Assembly: GCA_963774455.1 (NCBI GenBank)
Contig: CAVZFD010000005.1
Coordinates: 868,001 to 932,000, forward strand
Direction: 5' to 3'
DNA from: DATFVA01 sp963774455
Lineage (GTDB): Bacteria > Bacteroidota > Ignavibacteria > Ignavibacteriales > Ignavibacteriaceae
DNA: 64,000 nucleotides
Both the position numbers and the translations under genes were made by a program. Under the pieces are notes generated by a model. The model saw only the letters and a program-made list of their open reading frames with translations. It did not search any database and was not told the origin of the DNA. Of this stretch, positions 17,620 to 25,731 are shown piece by piece. The stretch's first letter is position 1, and each line of letters opens with the position of its first letter.

Positions 17620-18525
17620 GTGAATCCGGTATTAATGATATTCCTTGATGGTGTCGGAATAGGCAAAATGGATTTTGAATTTAATCCTTTCTTTAAATAC
17701 GGGTTTAAAACCTTTACCGCACTTTTCGGGAATGTTCCTACTCTTGACAACCAGCACCTGACAAAAAACGGTTTTTATTTGACTCCGGTCGACGCCGCAC
17801 TGGGAGTAGAAGGTTTACCTCAGAGCGGTACCGGGCAGACATCCATATTCTGCGGGATGAATGCTGCTGAATATGTGGGCAAGCACTTTGGCCCTTATCC
17901 ATACTCAACCCTGGTACCGATTATAAAAGAACACAACATATTTGCGGAATTTCTTTCAAAGGGCCGGAAGGCTTTGTTTGCGAATGCATATCCCAAAGTA
18001 TTTTTTGATTACCTGAGTTCGGGGAAGTCAAGACTCAGCGTTACATCCTTAAGTGCGAAGCTAAGCGGACTCAGGCTGAATCGTGTATCCGAGGTCAGAA
18101 GGGGAACTGCATTAACAGCGGAAATTACTAATGAGAGGTGGAATAAAAAGCTTGGATACACCCTTCCTGTTATCAGACCAGAGACAGCAGGGAGGAGACT
18201 GATCAGAATGGCGATGAAAAACGATTTCACCTTGTATGAATATTTCATTACTGATCACCTTGGACATGGGCGGTACGACGATGATATCGAAACAACATTA
18301 CTGACACTGGATAATTTCCTATTTACTGTTTTAAATGAGGCCGATAAATCTAAATTTACAATTGTTATCTGTTCGGATCATGGCAACTTTGAGGATTTAT
18401 CAATCAAGACTCACACTTTAAATCCCTCGCTTTTTATCACTGCCGGTAAAAATGCGGAATCTCTGTCTGCCGATGTGAAAAACCTTACCCAGATTAAAGA
18501 TGCGATACTCAGGACCTGTGGATGA
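17620..18525 (+). CDS. Alkaline-phosphatase-superfamily metalloenzyme
   Basis: A 301-residue protein of the phosphopentomutase/phosphoglycerate-mutase/alkaline phosphatase superfamily. The N-terminal metal site reads LMIFLDGVGIG, the nucleophile region is QSGTGQTSIFCGMNA, and the C-terminal metal residues are in ITDHLGHGRYDD and ICSDHGNFEDLSIKTHT. It lacks the long insertion of iPGM, so glycolytic mutase activity is not expected. The start is GTG at 17620 and the end overlaps comEC (ATGA). The substrate is unknown; a phosphoester or phosphonate is the best guess. Confidence 0.78.
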   Translation: MNPVLMIFLDGVGIGKMDFEFNPFFKYGFKTFTALFGNVPTLDNQHLTKNGFYLTPVDAALGVEGLPQSGTGQTSIFCGMNAAEYVGKHFGPYPYSTLVPIIKEHNIFAEFLSKGRKALFANAYPKVFFDYLSSGKSRLSVTSLSAKLSGLRLNRVSEVRRGTALTAEITNERWNKKLGYTLPVIRPETAGRRLIRMAMKNDFTLYEYFITDHLGHGRYDDDIETTLLTLDNFLFTVLNEADKSKFTIVICSDHGNFEDLSIKTHTLNPSLFITAGKNAESLSADVKNLTQIKDAILRTCG

Positions 18526-20915
18526 AGGATTTTCCGGTAATCAGGGTTACGGTATCATTTGCCGCCGGAATAGTTTTGCAATCTTTTTTCGCTCTGACAA
18601 TATTATATGATCTTCTGTTATTGGGGATCTTCTTTTCGTTTTCTGTAATATTCCACCTGGTGCGAAAGAGGAAACCCAGGTATGGAGCGACATCCGTCCT
18701 TATACTTTTACTTCCCCTTTCAGTGGGGTATACTTCAGGGCAGATGCAGCGTAATAATCAAAATATAATTCCGGATTCGATATATGTGGTCAGGGATTTC
18801 ACTGCATACGGCCGTATTTCTAATATCAACCTTCCCTCCCGGAACGGGTTTTCATTCCTCTTAAAGACTGATTCAATCCGGGCAGGGAGTACCGTCAATA
18901 CAAGGGTAAATCTTTTATGCAAGATCCTGGATGACAGCGCAGATTCTTTATTTGCAAGGCTTGAACCCGGAAATGGTATATCAATAACCGGAACATACAG
19001 AAAAGGAAGAGAGGAACGTAACCCGGGGGAGTTTGATTATAACAAATACCTGCATTCACAGGATATCAGCGGTATAATATACGTCTATGAAAAAAATAAT
19101 ATTTCAGTAATATCCCGAGAGGCCTATTCATTCACGCGGATGCTATTTTCAGCCAGGAAACTTATCGATGAAATAATCACATCGCTGCACACACCGGAAA
19201 CCACTGCATTATTGAAAGGATTAATCCTGGCTGACAGAAGCGACATAAATTTTGAGACGAGGAGCCAGTTTGTTAATTCGGGAGTTGCCCATATACTTGC
19301 TGTGTCAGGACTGCATGCCGGATTTATAGCTCTGATCTTTTTTGCACTTATGGGAAGACTTAATTTATACATGCGGTCGATCCTGACTATTACCGGTTTG
19401 GTTCTGTTTATGTTTCTTACCGGGACACCTGCTTCGGTTTTCCGTGCTGTTGTAATGGCAATAGTACTTATTACAGCGTTCCTTTTAAACCGGTCGACTA
19501 ATATCTATAACTCCCTTGCTATTGCAGCCTTAATTTTACTTGCTATCGCACCTTCTGAAATATTTAATCCCGGTTTTCAGCTATCTTTCACAGCCGTCCT
19601 ATCTATTGCTTACTTTTATCCCCGTTTTGAACAACTGGTAGACAGCGCCGGGATAAAATACAGACCCTTGAAATCTATCCTCCTGTTTGCATCTCTGTCA
19701 CTCAGTGCCCAGGTTGGAACGTTTTCGATAACAATAGTCTATTTCGAAAAATTCTCACTTATAGCTCTGATCGTCAATCTTGTGGTTATCCCTCTTTCAG
19801 GAATCATAATTGGAACAGCCATAACTACCCTGATCATTTTCCCATTTTCAGTCTGGGCGGCATCTGTTTATGCTGCGGCAAACAACATGTTTTCCGGCCT
19901 GTTATTGACATTGGTTAAATGGGCAGGTTCATTTAAATACTCTTCTCTGGATGTTGTTAATTATTCCCGGACGGATGCTGTTATCTTTTATATTTTCATA
20001 TTTGCCGGTATCTTTTTAGCCAGGTATCTTAAATCCTACCGTGCCGTTTTAATATTTATGATACTTATTGCGGCAAATATCTATACCTATTCTTCTTCAG
20101 GTGAGAATAGTACAACAGGTAGAAACAAATTAAACATATTTATGCTCGATGTAGGTCAGGGGGATTCATTCATCTTAAAATTTCCTGATGGTGAGGCTGC
20201 GTTAGTCGATGCAGGCAATGCTTCTCAATATTTTGATAATGGAGAAAGAATTATAATGCCTGCTATGAGAAAGCTGGGTATAAAGAAATTCAAATATGCG
20301 TTTATATCTCACATTGATATTGATCATTACGGCGGTATTATTTCACTCATAGAAAATAAGAAAATAGAAAAAGTATTTAAGCCATTTCCGGATACAGCTT
20401 CTGTTAAAGACAGACGGTTTGAAAAATATCTTAGGAATAAAAAAATCCCAAGTGATTATTATTCGAGGAGGAAGATCCGGATTGGAGATGCAGAAGTATT
20501 TATTCTAAATAACAATACACATTTTACTACGGGCGGAAATGCACTTAACAATAGCAGCGGAATAATAAAAGTTGAATTCGGCCGGACCTCTTTCCTATTT
20601 GCAGGAGATATCGATAAAAAGGGAGAAAGCTATTACTCGAAAAAGTATAGTAATTTCCTGGATGCCGATGTATTGAAAGTCAGTCATCATGGAAGCAGGA
20701 CAGGTTCTTCGTATGAATTTATCAAATCAGTTTCCCCTGAAATAAGCCTAATCAGCTGCGGCATCAAAAATATGTTTGGTCATCCTTCCCAGGAGGTAAT
20801 CGACCGGCTGCAGGAATCAGGTTCACTAATATGCCGAACCGACCTGGAAGGATGTGTGCTCCTTCAATCTGACGGAATGAAGATAAGCAGGATTGATTGG
20901 AAAAATTATTATTAA
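18522..20915 (+). CDS. comEC: ComEC/Rec2-family DNA uptake channel
   Basis: Inner-membrane protein of 797 residues that carries single-stranded DNA into the cytoplasm during transformation. It has an N-terminal membrane part, a DUF4131-like extracellular region, the Competence domain (VAHILAVSGLHAGFIALIFF, TGTPASVFRAVVMAIVL and further helices) and a C-terminal metallo-beta-lactamase domain (MLDVGQGDSFILKFP, SHIDIDHYGG, LKVSHHGSRTGSS). The metal-binding DxDH motif is present, so the nuclease domain may be active. The ATG overlaps the previous stop. No other competence genes are in the window. Confidence 0.9.
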   Translation: MKDFPVIRVTVSFAAGIVLQSFFALTILYDLLLLGIFFSFSVIFHLVRKRKPRYGATSVLILLLPLSVGYTSGQMQRNNQNIIPDSIYVVRDFTAYGRISNINLPSRNGFSFLLKTDSIRAGSTVNTRVNLLCKILDDSADSLFARLEPGNGISITGTYRKGREERNPGEFDYNKYLHSQDISGIIYVYEKNNISVISREAYSFTRMLFSARKLIDEIITSLHTPETTALLKGLILADRSDINFETRSQFVNSGVAHILAVSGLHAGFIALIFFALMGRLNLYMRSILTITGLVLFMFLTGTPASVFRAVVMAIVLITAFLLNRSTNIYNSLAIAALILLAIAPSEIFNPGFQLSFTAVLSIAYFYPRFEQLVDSAGIKYRPLKSILLFASLSLSAQVGTFSITIVYFEKFSLIALIVNLVVIPLSGIIIGTAITTLIIFPFSVWAASVYAAANNMFSGLLLTLVKWAGSFKYSSLDVVNYSRTDAVIFYIFIFAGIFLARYLKSYRAVLIFMILIAANIYTYSSSGENSTTGRNKLNIFMLDVGQGDSFILKFPDGEAALVDAGNASQYFDNGERIIMPAMRKLGIKKFKYAFISHIDIDHYGGIISLIENKKIEKVFKPFPDTASVKDRRFEKYLRNKKIPSDYYSRRKIRIGDAEVFILNNNTHFTTGGNALNNSSGIIKVEFGRTSFLFAGDIDKKGESYYSKKYSNFLDADVLKVSHHGSRTGSSYEFIKSVSPEISLISCGIKNMFGHPSQEVIDRLQESGSLICRTDLEGCVLLQSDGMKISRIDWKNYY

Positions 20916-20954
20916 ATTAGTATAGTTTATTTCACGGGATAAATTAAAGGAAAA

Positions 20955-22091
20955 ATGGAAAAAAGAACCCGAATAGGAATACTCGGAGGAGGGCAGCTTG
21001 CCAGGATGTCAGCGTACCAGGCATATAAGCTGGGATTTGAGATCGCAATTATGGAGAAGGTCCCGCAGTCGCCGGCGGGAATGCTGACAAAATACGATTA
21101 CGCAGGGTGGATTGATGATAAAAAACTTCTCAGGAAATTTGCCAAAAGCTGTGATATTATTACCCTTGAGAACGAATTTATCGATTATAAGGAGCTTGAA
21201 TTTATAGAGAGGCTCGGCAGGAAAGTTCTGCCTCATTCCAAAACAATTTCACTTATTCAGGATAAGTTTATTCAGAAAAAGACTTTCAGAAGGAATGGGA
21301 TTCCCGTTCCGGAATTCATTGATGTAAAAGGTTCGGCTACATATGATTTAATTGCCAAAAAGCTGGGAAACAGGTTCATACTGAAATCAAGGAAGATGGG
21401 CTATGATGGTTACGGCAATGCTTTCGTAAAAGATGAGAAAAGTTATACTGAAGGTATAAAAGAACTGACTGAACGACACTCTGAATTAATGGCAGAGGAA
21501 CTGATCAACTTCAGGAAAGAGCTGGCTGTGATGATTGTCCGTACAAAAAAGGAAACAAGAGCCTACCCGATTGTTGAAACTATTCAGAAGGATCATATCT
21601 GTCATACAGTGATCGCTCCTGCAGATATCAACAATAAACTAAGGAAAAAAGCAGAAGAAATTTCAATAAAAGCCGTTGAGGCAGTAAAAGGCATAGGCAT
21701 ATTCGGGATTGAGCTATTCATTACCGGGGATAATAGAATATTAGTAAACGAAATGGCTCCTCGTCCTCACAACTCAGGCCATTATACAATTGAGGCATGT
21801 GTTACTTCACAGTTTGAAAATCACATCCGTGCTGTTCTGAATCTTCCTTTGGGATCGACAGAAATGGTAAAACCAGCTGCGGTAATGATCAACCTTCTGG
21901 GTAAAAAGGAAGGTCGTGGTATAGTTGAAGATTACGGGGAAGCATTAAAAGATGAAAATGTACATCTTCATATATACGGTAAGGAAAAGTCCAGGCATGG
22001 AAGAAAGATGGGACACATTACTATGCTTGGCGGCAATACCGGAACATTACTAGCGAGGCTGAAAAAAATTGAACAAAAAATAATTATTTAG
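20955..22091 (+). CDS. purK: 5-(carboxyamino)imidazole ribonucleotide synthase
   Basis: ATP-grasp enzyme of purine synthesis, 378 residues, that carboxylates AIR to N5-CAIR with bicarbonate. The N-terminal nucleotide-binding motif is IGILGGGQLARMSAYQAY; DIITLENEFIDYKELEFIE and FILKSRKMGYDGYGN are typical PurK blocks, and ILVNEMAPRPHNSGHYTIEAC holds the metal-binding Glu and Asn. Seven bases separate it from purE, its next-step partner. No mutation of key residues is seen. Confidence 0.94.
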   Translation: MEKRTRIGILGGGQLARMSAYQAYKLGFEIAIMEKVPQSPAGMLTKYDYAGWIDDKKLLRKFAKSCDIITLENEFIDYKELEFIERLGRKVLPHSKTISLIQDKFIQKKTFRRNGIPVPEFIDVKGSATYDLIAKKLGNRFILKSRKMGYDGYGNAFVKDEKSYTEGIKELTERHSELMAEELINFRKELAVMIVRTKKETRAYPIVETIQKDHICHTVIAPADINNKLRKKAEEISIKAVEAVKGIGIFGIELFITGDNRILVNEMAPRPHNSGHYTIEACVTSQFENHIRAVLNLPLGSTEMVKPAAVMINLLGKKEGRGIVEDYGEALKDENVHLHIYGKEKSRHGRKMGHITMLGGNTGTLLARLKKIEQKIII

Positions 22092-22098
22092 GATAACA

Positions 22099-22590
22099 AT
22101 GAAAGAAAAGCCAATTGTCGGAGTAATAATGGGGAGCGATTCTGATTTACCGGTTATGAAAGAGGCCGGTTTGGTACTAGAGGAATTTAAAATTCCCTAT
22201 GAAATAAAGATTGTCTCCGCGCACCGCACACCGAAATATATGGCGGAATACGGATCAACCGCTCATGAAAAAGGGATTAAAGTTATAATTGCCGGGGCAG
22301 GGGGGGCAGCTCATCTTCCCGGAATGACGGCGGCGCATTCACCTCTCCCCGTAATAGGCGTTCCTGTGAAATCGAAATCTTTAGACGGACTAGACTCCCT
22401 GCTCTCGATAGTGCAGATGCCCGGAGGAGTTCCCGTAGCAACAGTCGGTATCAACCAGGCAAAGAATGCAGGACTTCTTGCTGTGCAGATCCTGGGTACT
22501 TCTGATCCGAATCTTCTGAAAAGTTTAGTAAGGTATAAGAAAAATCTTGAAAAAACCTCGCTGCAAAAAAATGAGAAACTAATTATATAA
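22099..22590 (+). CDS. purE: N5-carboxyaminoimidazole ribonucleotide mutase
   Basis: Class I PurE, 163 residues, that converts N5-CAIR to CAIR, the step after PurK. GVIMGSDSDLPVMKEAG contains the phosphate-binding and catalytic residues; SAHRTPKYM holds the catalytic His, and IAGAGGAAHLPGMTAA and MPGGVPVATVGI are class I signatures. Presence of purK next door supports the two-step bacterial route rather than the class II direct carboxylation. A ribosome site (ggataac) is weak. No terminator is obvious downstream. Confidence 0.95.
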   Translation: MKEKPIVGVIMGSDSDLPVMKEAGLVLEEFKIPYEIKIVSAHRTPKYMAEYGSTAHEKGIKVIIAGAGGAAHLPGMTAAHSPLPVIGVPVKSKSLDGLDSLLSIVQMPGGVPVATVGINQAKNAGLLAVQILGTSDPNLLKSLVRYKKNLEKTSLQKNEKLII

Positions 22591-23168
22591 AGGACACTGA
22601 AAAAGTTAATAATTATCAACAATTACTAATTTAATTTTTGATATTCTGATTTATTTTCATTTTTTTCTTGCTAAATTCTGCAAATTTATTTATTGTTGTT
22701 CCCACGACAGGTAAACAGTAATATTCTTTATAAAGACACTTCTACCTTGAATATTTAGGATAATTGTAAGAAATCTGTATTGATTATTCTTCAGTTGTTT
22801 TCCGGAGGTACGTGGATGGTTAATGCTTTACTTTTTTTGTTGTTCGCTGCTACTCTATATCTTTGTAAAAAAATTAAATCGGGGAATACAAAATCTTTTA
22901 ACCACAGATCTTTCGTGTTTCCATGCATTTTTAGTCATATTCTATTAGTCAACATTTTATCTATTAGAAGATAGTTATTCGATTGCTAAGAAGTCAGATT
23001 TGATTCGTTTAAACTTTTCGGTTTGGATCCGGTATAATTCTCAAATGCCTTTGTTGGTAAATAAACAAAAAAAGGAAACCGGTGACTGATGCAATGTCTC
23101 AGTTGCCTTAATGAAATCATAATCATTATCCTTAATTAACTAACTAAACCATACAAAATGGAGGTTCT
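22591..23168. other. Long intergenic leader region upstream of the first secreted protein
   Basis: About 580 AT-rich bases without a convincing gene. A 64-codon frame (22780-22974) contains an ATG at 22815 behind ttccggagg and a hydrophobic start, but nothing recognisable and poor context. The region probably holds the promoter and a long 5' leader for the secreted protein; its end has a good ribosome site (aaatggaggttct). I see no hairpin terminator for purE. Confidence 0.4.
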
Positions 23169-25211
23169 ATGACCAAGTTCTATTCTATAGTTCTCATCCT
23201 GGCTGTTGCTTTTATGGTAACAGACAATTTTGCCCAGGGGAAGAAGTCTGATTCAAATCAGCTTACTTTCAATCATTCATCACACATTATTGCCCCTCAG
23301 GTTGACGGGGTAGCGGCTTTACTTTACGATCAAACCGCCGGTTCATCCGGTAATGGATATACATCCCAGGATTTCGAAGCATCTTTTGATGCTTACGATA
23401 ATCAGGCAGCAGACGATTTTACCGCTGATGCTGACTGGACTGTAGACCAGGTAGTGGTGGTTGGTTCATATAGTGCTGCAGGTCCGGCACTTGGTTTTAA
23501 TGTGTATTTTTATTCTAATAATGGCGGTATACCCGGAGCAGAAGTATATAGTGCCCTTAATCTTGCTTACACTTACGATGGCGGTACCGGTACATTTACC
23601 ATTCCTCTTACTACAACGGCATCTTTGCCCGCCGGTGATTACTGGGTTTCAGTCCAGTGCCGGATGGATTTCAACGTAGGCGGACAATGGTACTGGGGCA
23701 CTGTTACAGGTGCTTCTGGTGCTGTTGCAAAATGGCAGAACCCGGGCGGCGGGTTTGCAACATCCTGCGCGACCTGGGGCGATATCACTACCTGTATAGC
23801 TGCTACAGAAACCGATATGTATTTTGCACTTTATGGTACATCAGGCCCACTTGTTGGACCCGGACCGGCTACGGATCCTGTTCCTGCTGACGGGGCAACG
23901 AATGTTGATAATAACCAGGACATCAGCTGGACTAATCCCGGCGGAGCTACTTCTATAGAAGTTTTCTTCGGTGATGATCCCGGAAACTTAGCTTCAGTTT
24001 ACTCAGGTGCTCCTGTTTCAACATTTGATCCGGGCACATTGAGCTATAATCACGAATATTACTGGAAGGTTGATGAAACCGACGGTACAGGCACCACCAA
24101 TGGTACTACCTGGTCGTTTACTACGATGCAGGATCCGAATATAGTAACCCTTATGATGGATGATTTTGAATCAGGTCTTGGCAGCTGGACCGTAAGTTCA
24201 ACAGTCGGATGTCCCTGGGAAGTATTCACAGACCCAGCTATAACAGGACGTTATACACTTCCTCCTACTGCTGGCGGCGGAATACTTGCAGCTGATGCAG
24301 ATAATTGCGGCAGCGGCGGCGGCGGTTCATCAGGAGAGGTAACTTTTAACAACCCAATCGATGCATCCCAATATATGTCAGTTGCAGTAGAATGGGATAA
24401 CGATTGGCAAGCCATCGGTACTACTGACTTTGCTTACGTTGATGTAAGTACTGACGGCGGCACAACCTGGCAGAACGTTTCAACATTTAATGATACTGAT
24501 GTCAGAAATACTCATGAATACCATGTTATCTCATCTCTGGTAGCAGGTCAGTCATTCATGCTTCGTTTTGTTTCAGTACAGCCCGGATGGGACTGGTGGT
24601 GGGCAGTAGACAATGTAATGGTTACCGGCTGGGATATTGTTCCTGTTGAATTATCATCATTTACAGCAAATGTATCCAACGGAAATGTTGTACTGAACTG
24701 GATAACCGCAACTGAAACAAATAATAAGGGATTCGAAGTTCAGAGAAGTAACGGCGGAGAATACCAGACAATCGGTTTCGTACAGGGTAACGGAACATCT
24801 ACCCAGCAGCATTCATATACATATTCAGATCAGAATGTAGCTAACGGAGCCTATAATTACAGGCTGAGACAGGTCGACTTCAATGGAGCAAGCGAATATT
24901 CACAGGTAGTAGAGGTAAGCATAAATAATCCTGTTGAATTCAATCTTGCCCAGAACTATCCAAACCCGTTCAACCCTTCAACAAAAATCAACTACAGCCT
25001 TGCTGTAGATTCAAAAGTAACATTAAAAATATTTGATATACTTGGACAGGAAGTAACAGTACTTCTTAACGAGAATATCGCAGCAGGAAACCACAATGTT
25101 ACATTTGATGCATCAAAGCTGAACAGCGGTGTATATCTGTATAAGATAGAAGCCAATGGTGTTGATGGAAGCAGTTTTACATCAGTCAAGAAAATGATCT
25201 TAACCAAGTAA
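23169..25211 (+). CDS. Type IX secreted protein with MAM-like module
   Basis: Exported protein of 680 residues. Signal peptide 1-22 (MVTDNFAQ end). The first domain, to about residue 230, resembles a carbohydrate-binding or jelly-roll module (FNVYFYSNNGGIPGAEVY). A fibronectin-like stretch follows (TDPVPADGATNVDNNQDISW). Residues about 328-490 form a MAM-like domain (MDDFESGLGSWTV, DVSTDGGTTWQN, DWWWAVDNVMVTGW). The end has the linker VPVELSSFTANVSNG and the type IX sorting domain with AQNYPNPFNPST and GVYLYKIEANG. A ribosome site, aatggagg, precedes ATG. The next gene carries a nearly identical MAM-like module, so they are paralogs. Substrate and function are unknown. Confidence 0.82.
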   Translation: MTKFYSIVLILAVAFMVTDNFAQGKKSDSNQLTFNHSSHIIAPQVDGVAALLYDQTAGSSGNGYTSQDFEASFDAYDNQAADDFTADADWTVDQVVVVGSYSAAGPALGFNVYFYSNNGGIPGAEVYSALNLAYTYDGGTGTFTIPLTTTASLPAGDYWVSVQCRMDFNVGGQWYWGTVTGASGAVAKWQNPGGGFATSCATWGDITTCIAATETDMYFALYGTSGPLVGPGPATDPVPADGATNVDNNQDISWTNPGGATSIEVFFGDDPGNLASVYSGAPVSTFDPGTLSYNHEYYWKVDETDGTGTTNGTTWSFTTMQDPNIVTLMMDDFESGLGSWTVSSTVGCPWEVFTDPAITGRYTLPPTAGGGILAADADNCGSGGGGSSGEVTFNNPIDASQYMSVAVEWDNDWQAIGTTDFAYVDVSTDGGTTWQNVSTFNDTDVRNTHEYHVISSLVAGQSFMLRFVSVQPGWDWWWAVDNVMVTGWDIVPVELSSFTANVSNGNVVLNWITATETNNKGFEVQRSNGGEYQTIGFVQGNGTSTQQHSYTYSDQNVANGAYNYRLRQVDFNGASEYSQVVEVSINNPVEFNLAQNYPNPFNPSTKINYSLAVDSKVTLKIFDILGQEVTVLLNENIAAGNHNVTFDASKLNSGVYLYKIEANGVDGSSFTSVKKMILTK

Positions 25212-25227
25212 ACTGCCCCGTATTTTT

Positions 25228-25260
25228 AAAAAAGCCGATCCTCCTGGGTCGGCTTTTTTT
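25228..25260 (+). terminator. Rho-independent terminator
   Basis: Stem aagccga / tcggctt with loop tcctcctggg, followed by eight T residues, 17 bases after the secreted-protein stop. It isolates this gene from the next secreted paralog. Confidence 0.85.
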
Positions 25261-25731
25261 GTTTCAGATTGGCACGATGTTTTTTTTGCAATTAAAAAAG
25301 GCGGCAAATCTGTCCTGATTAATTGAAATAACTTGATAAAAGTGATAATGCTTCCCTCTAACAACTTCTTTTTATAATTTCATATCAAAATTATTGCGTT
25401 TATTAAGAAAATTATTTAGTTTGATTCTGAAAATAAACCCATATAGCTTATGATCCGGTATCTGGGGAGGTTGATTTCTGATTGGATTTGTCAATTAGTT
25501 CATTAATACTTGTGATTCATAATTTACTTTCGGTACTGATTTGGATCGATCGTACGATTTCAATTCCCTTCGGTCAGGCAGTTCGTGGAGGTATCTTTCT
25601 TTTCTATATTAATTTATTCTTTAATTATATAAATAATAGGAGGTATATAATTCTCTAAAATCTGGTTGCCTTTTCGAGAGGTGTTCTATTTAAAACTATT
25701 TTTCATATAATCTTACTAGGAGGAGTTAGTA
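25261..25731. other. AT-rich intergenic region
   Basis: About 470 bases between two secreted-protein genes with no ORF that I can support. It ends in a strong ribosome site (ctaggaggagttagta) for the next gene and presumably contains its promoter. A second purine-rich motif, aataggaggtata near 25637, is not followed by a usable reading frame. Confidence 0.4.

Noticed and set aside
22780..22974. 64-codon frame with a ribosome-site-like ggagg and a hydrophobic N-terminus
   Set aside because: No recognisable protein, AT-rich composition like the surrounding spacer, and no conserved neighbour; kept only as a note in the intergenic entry.
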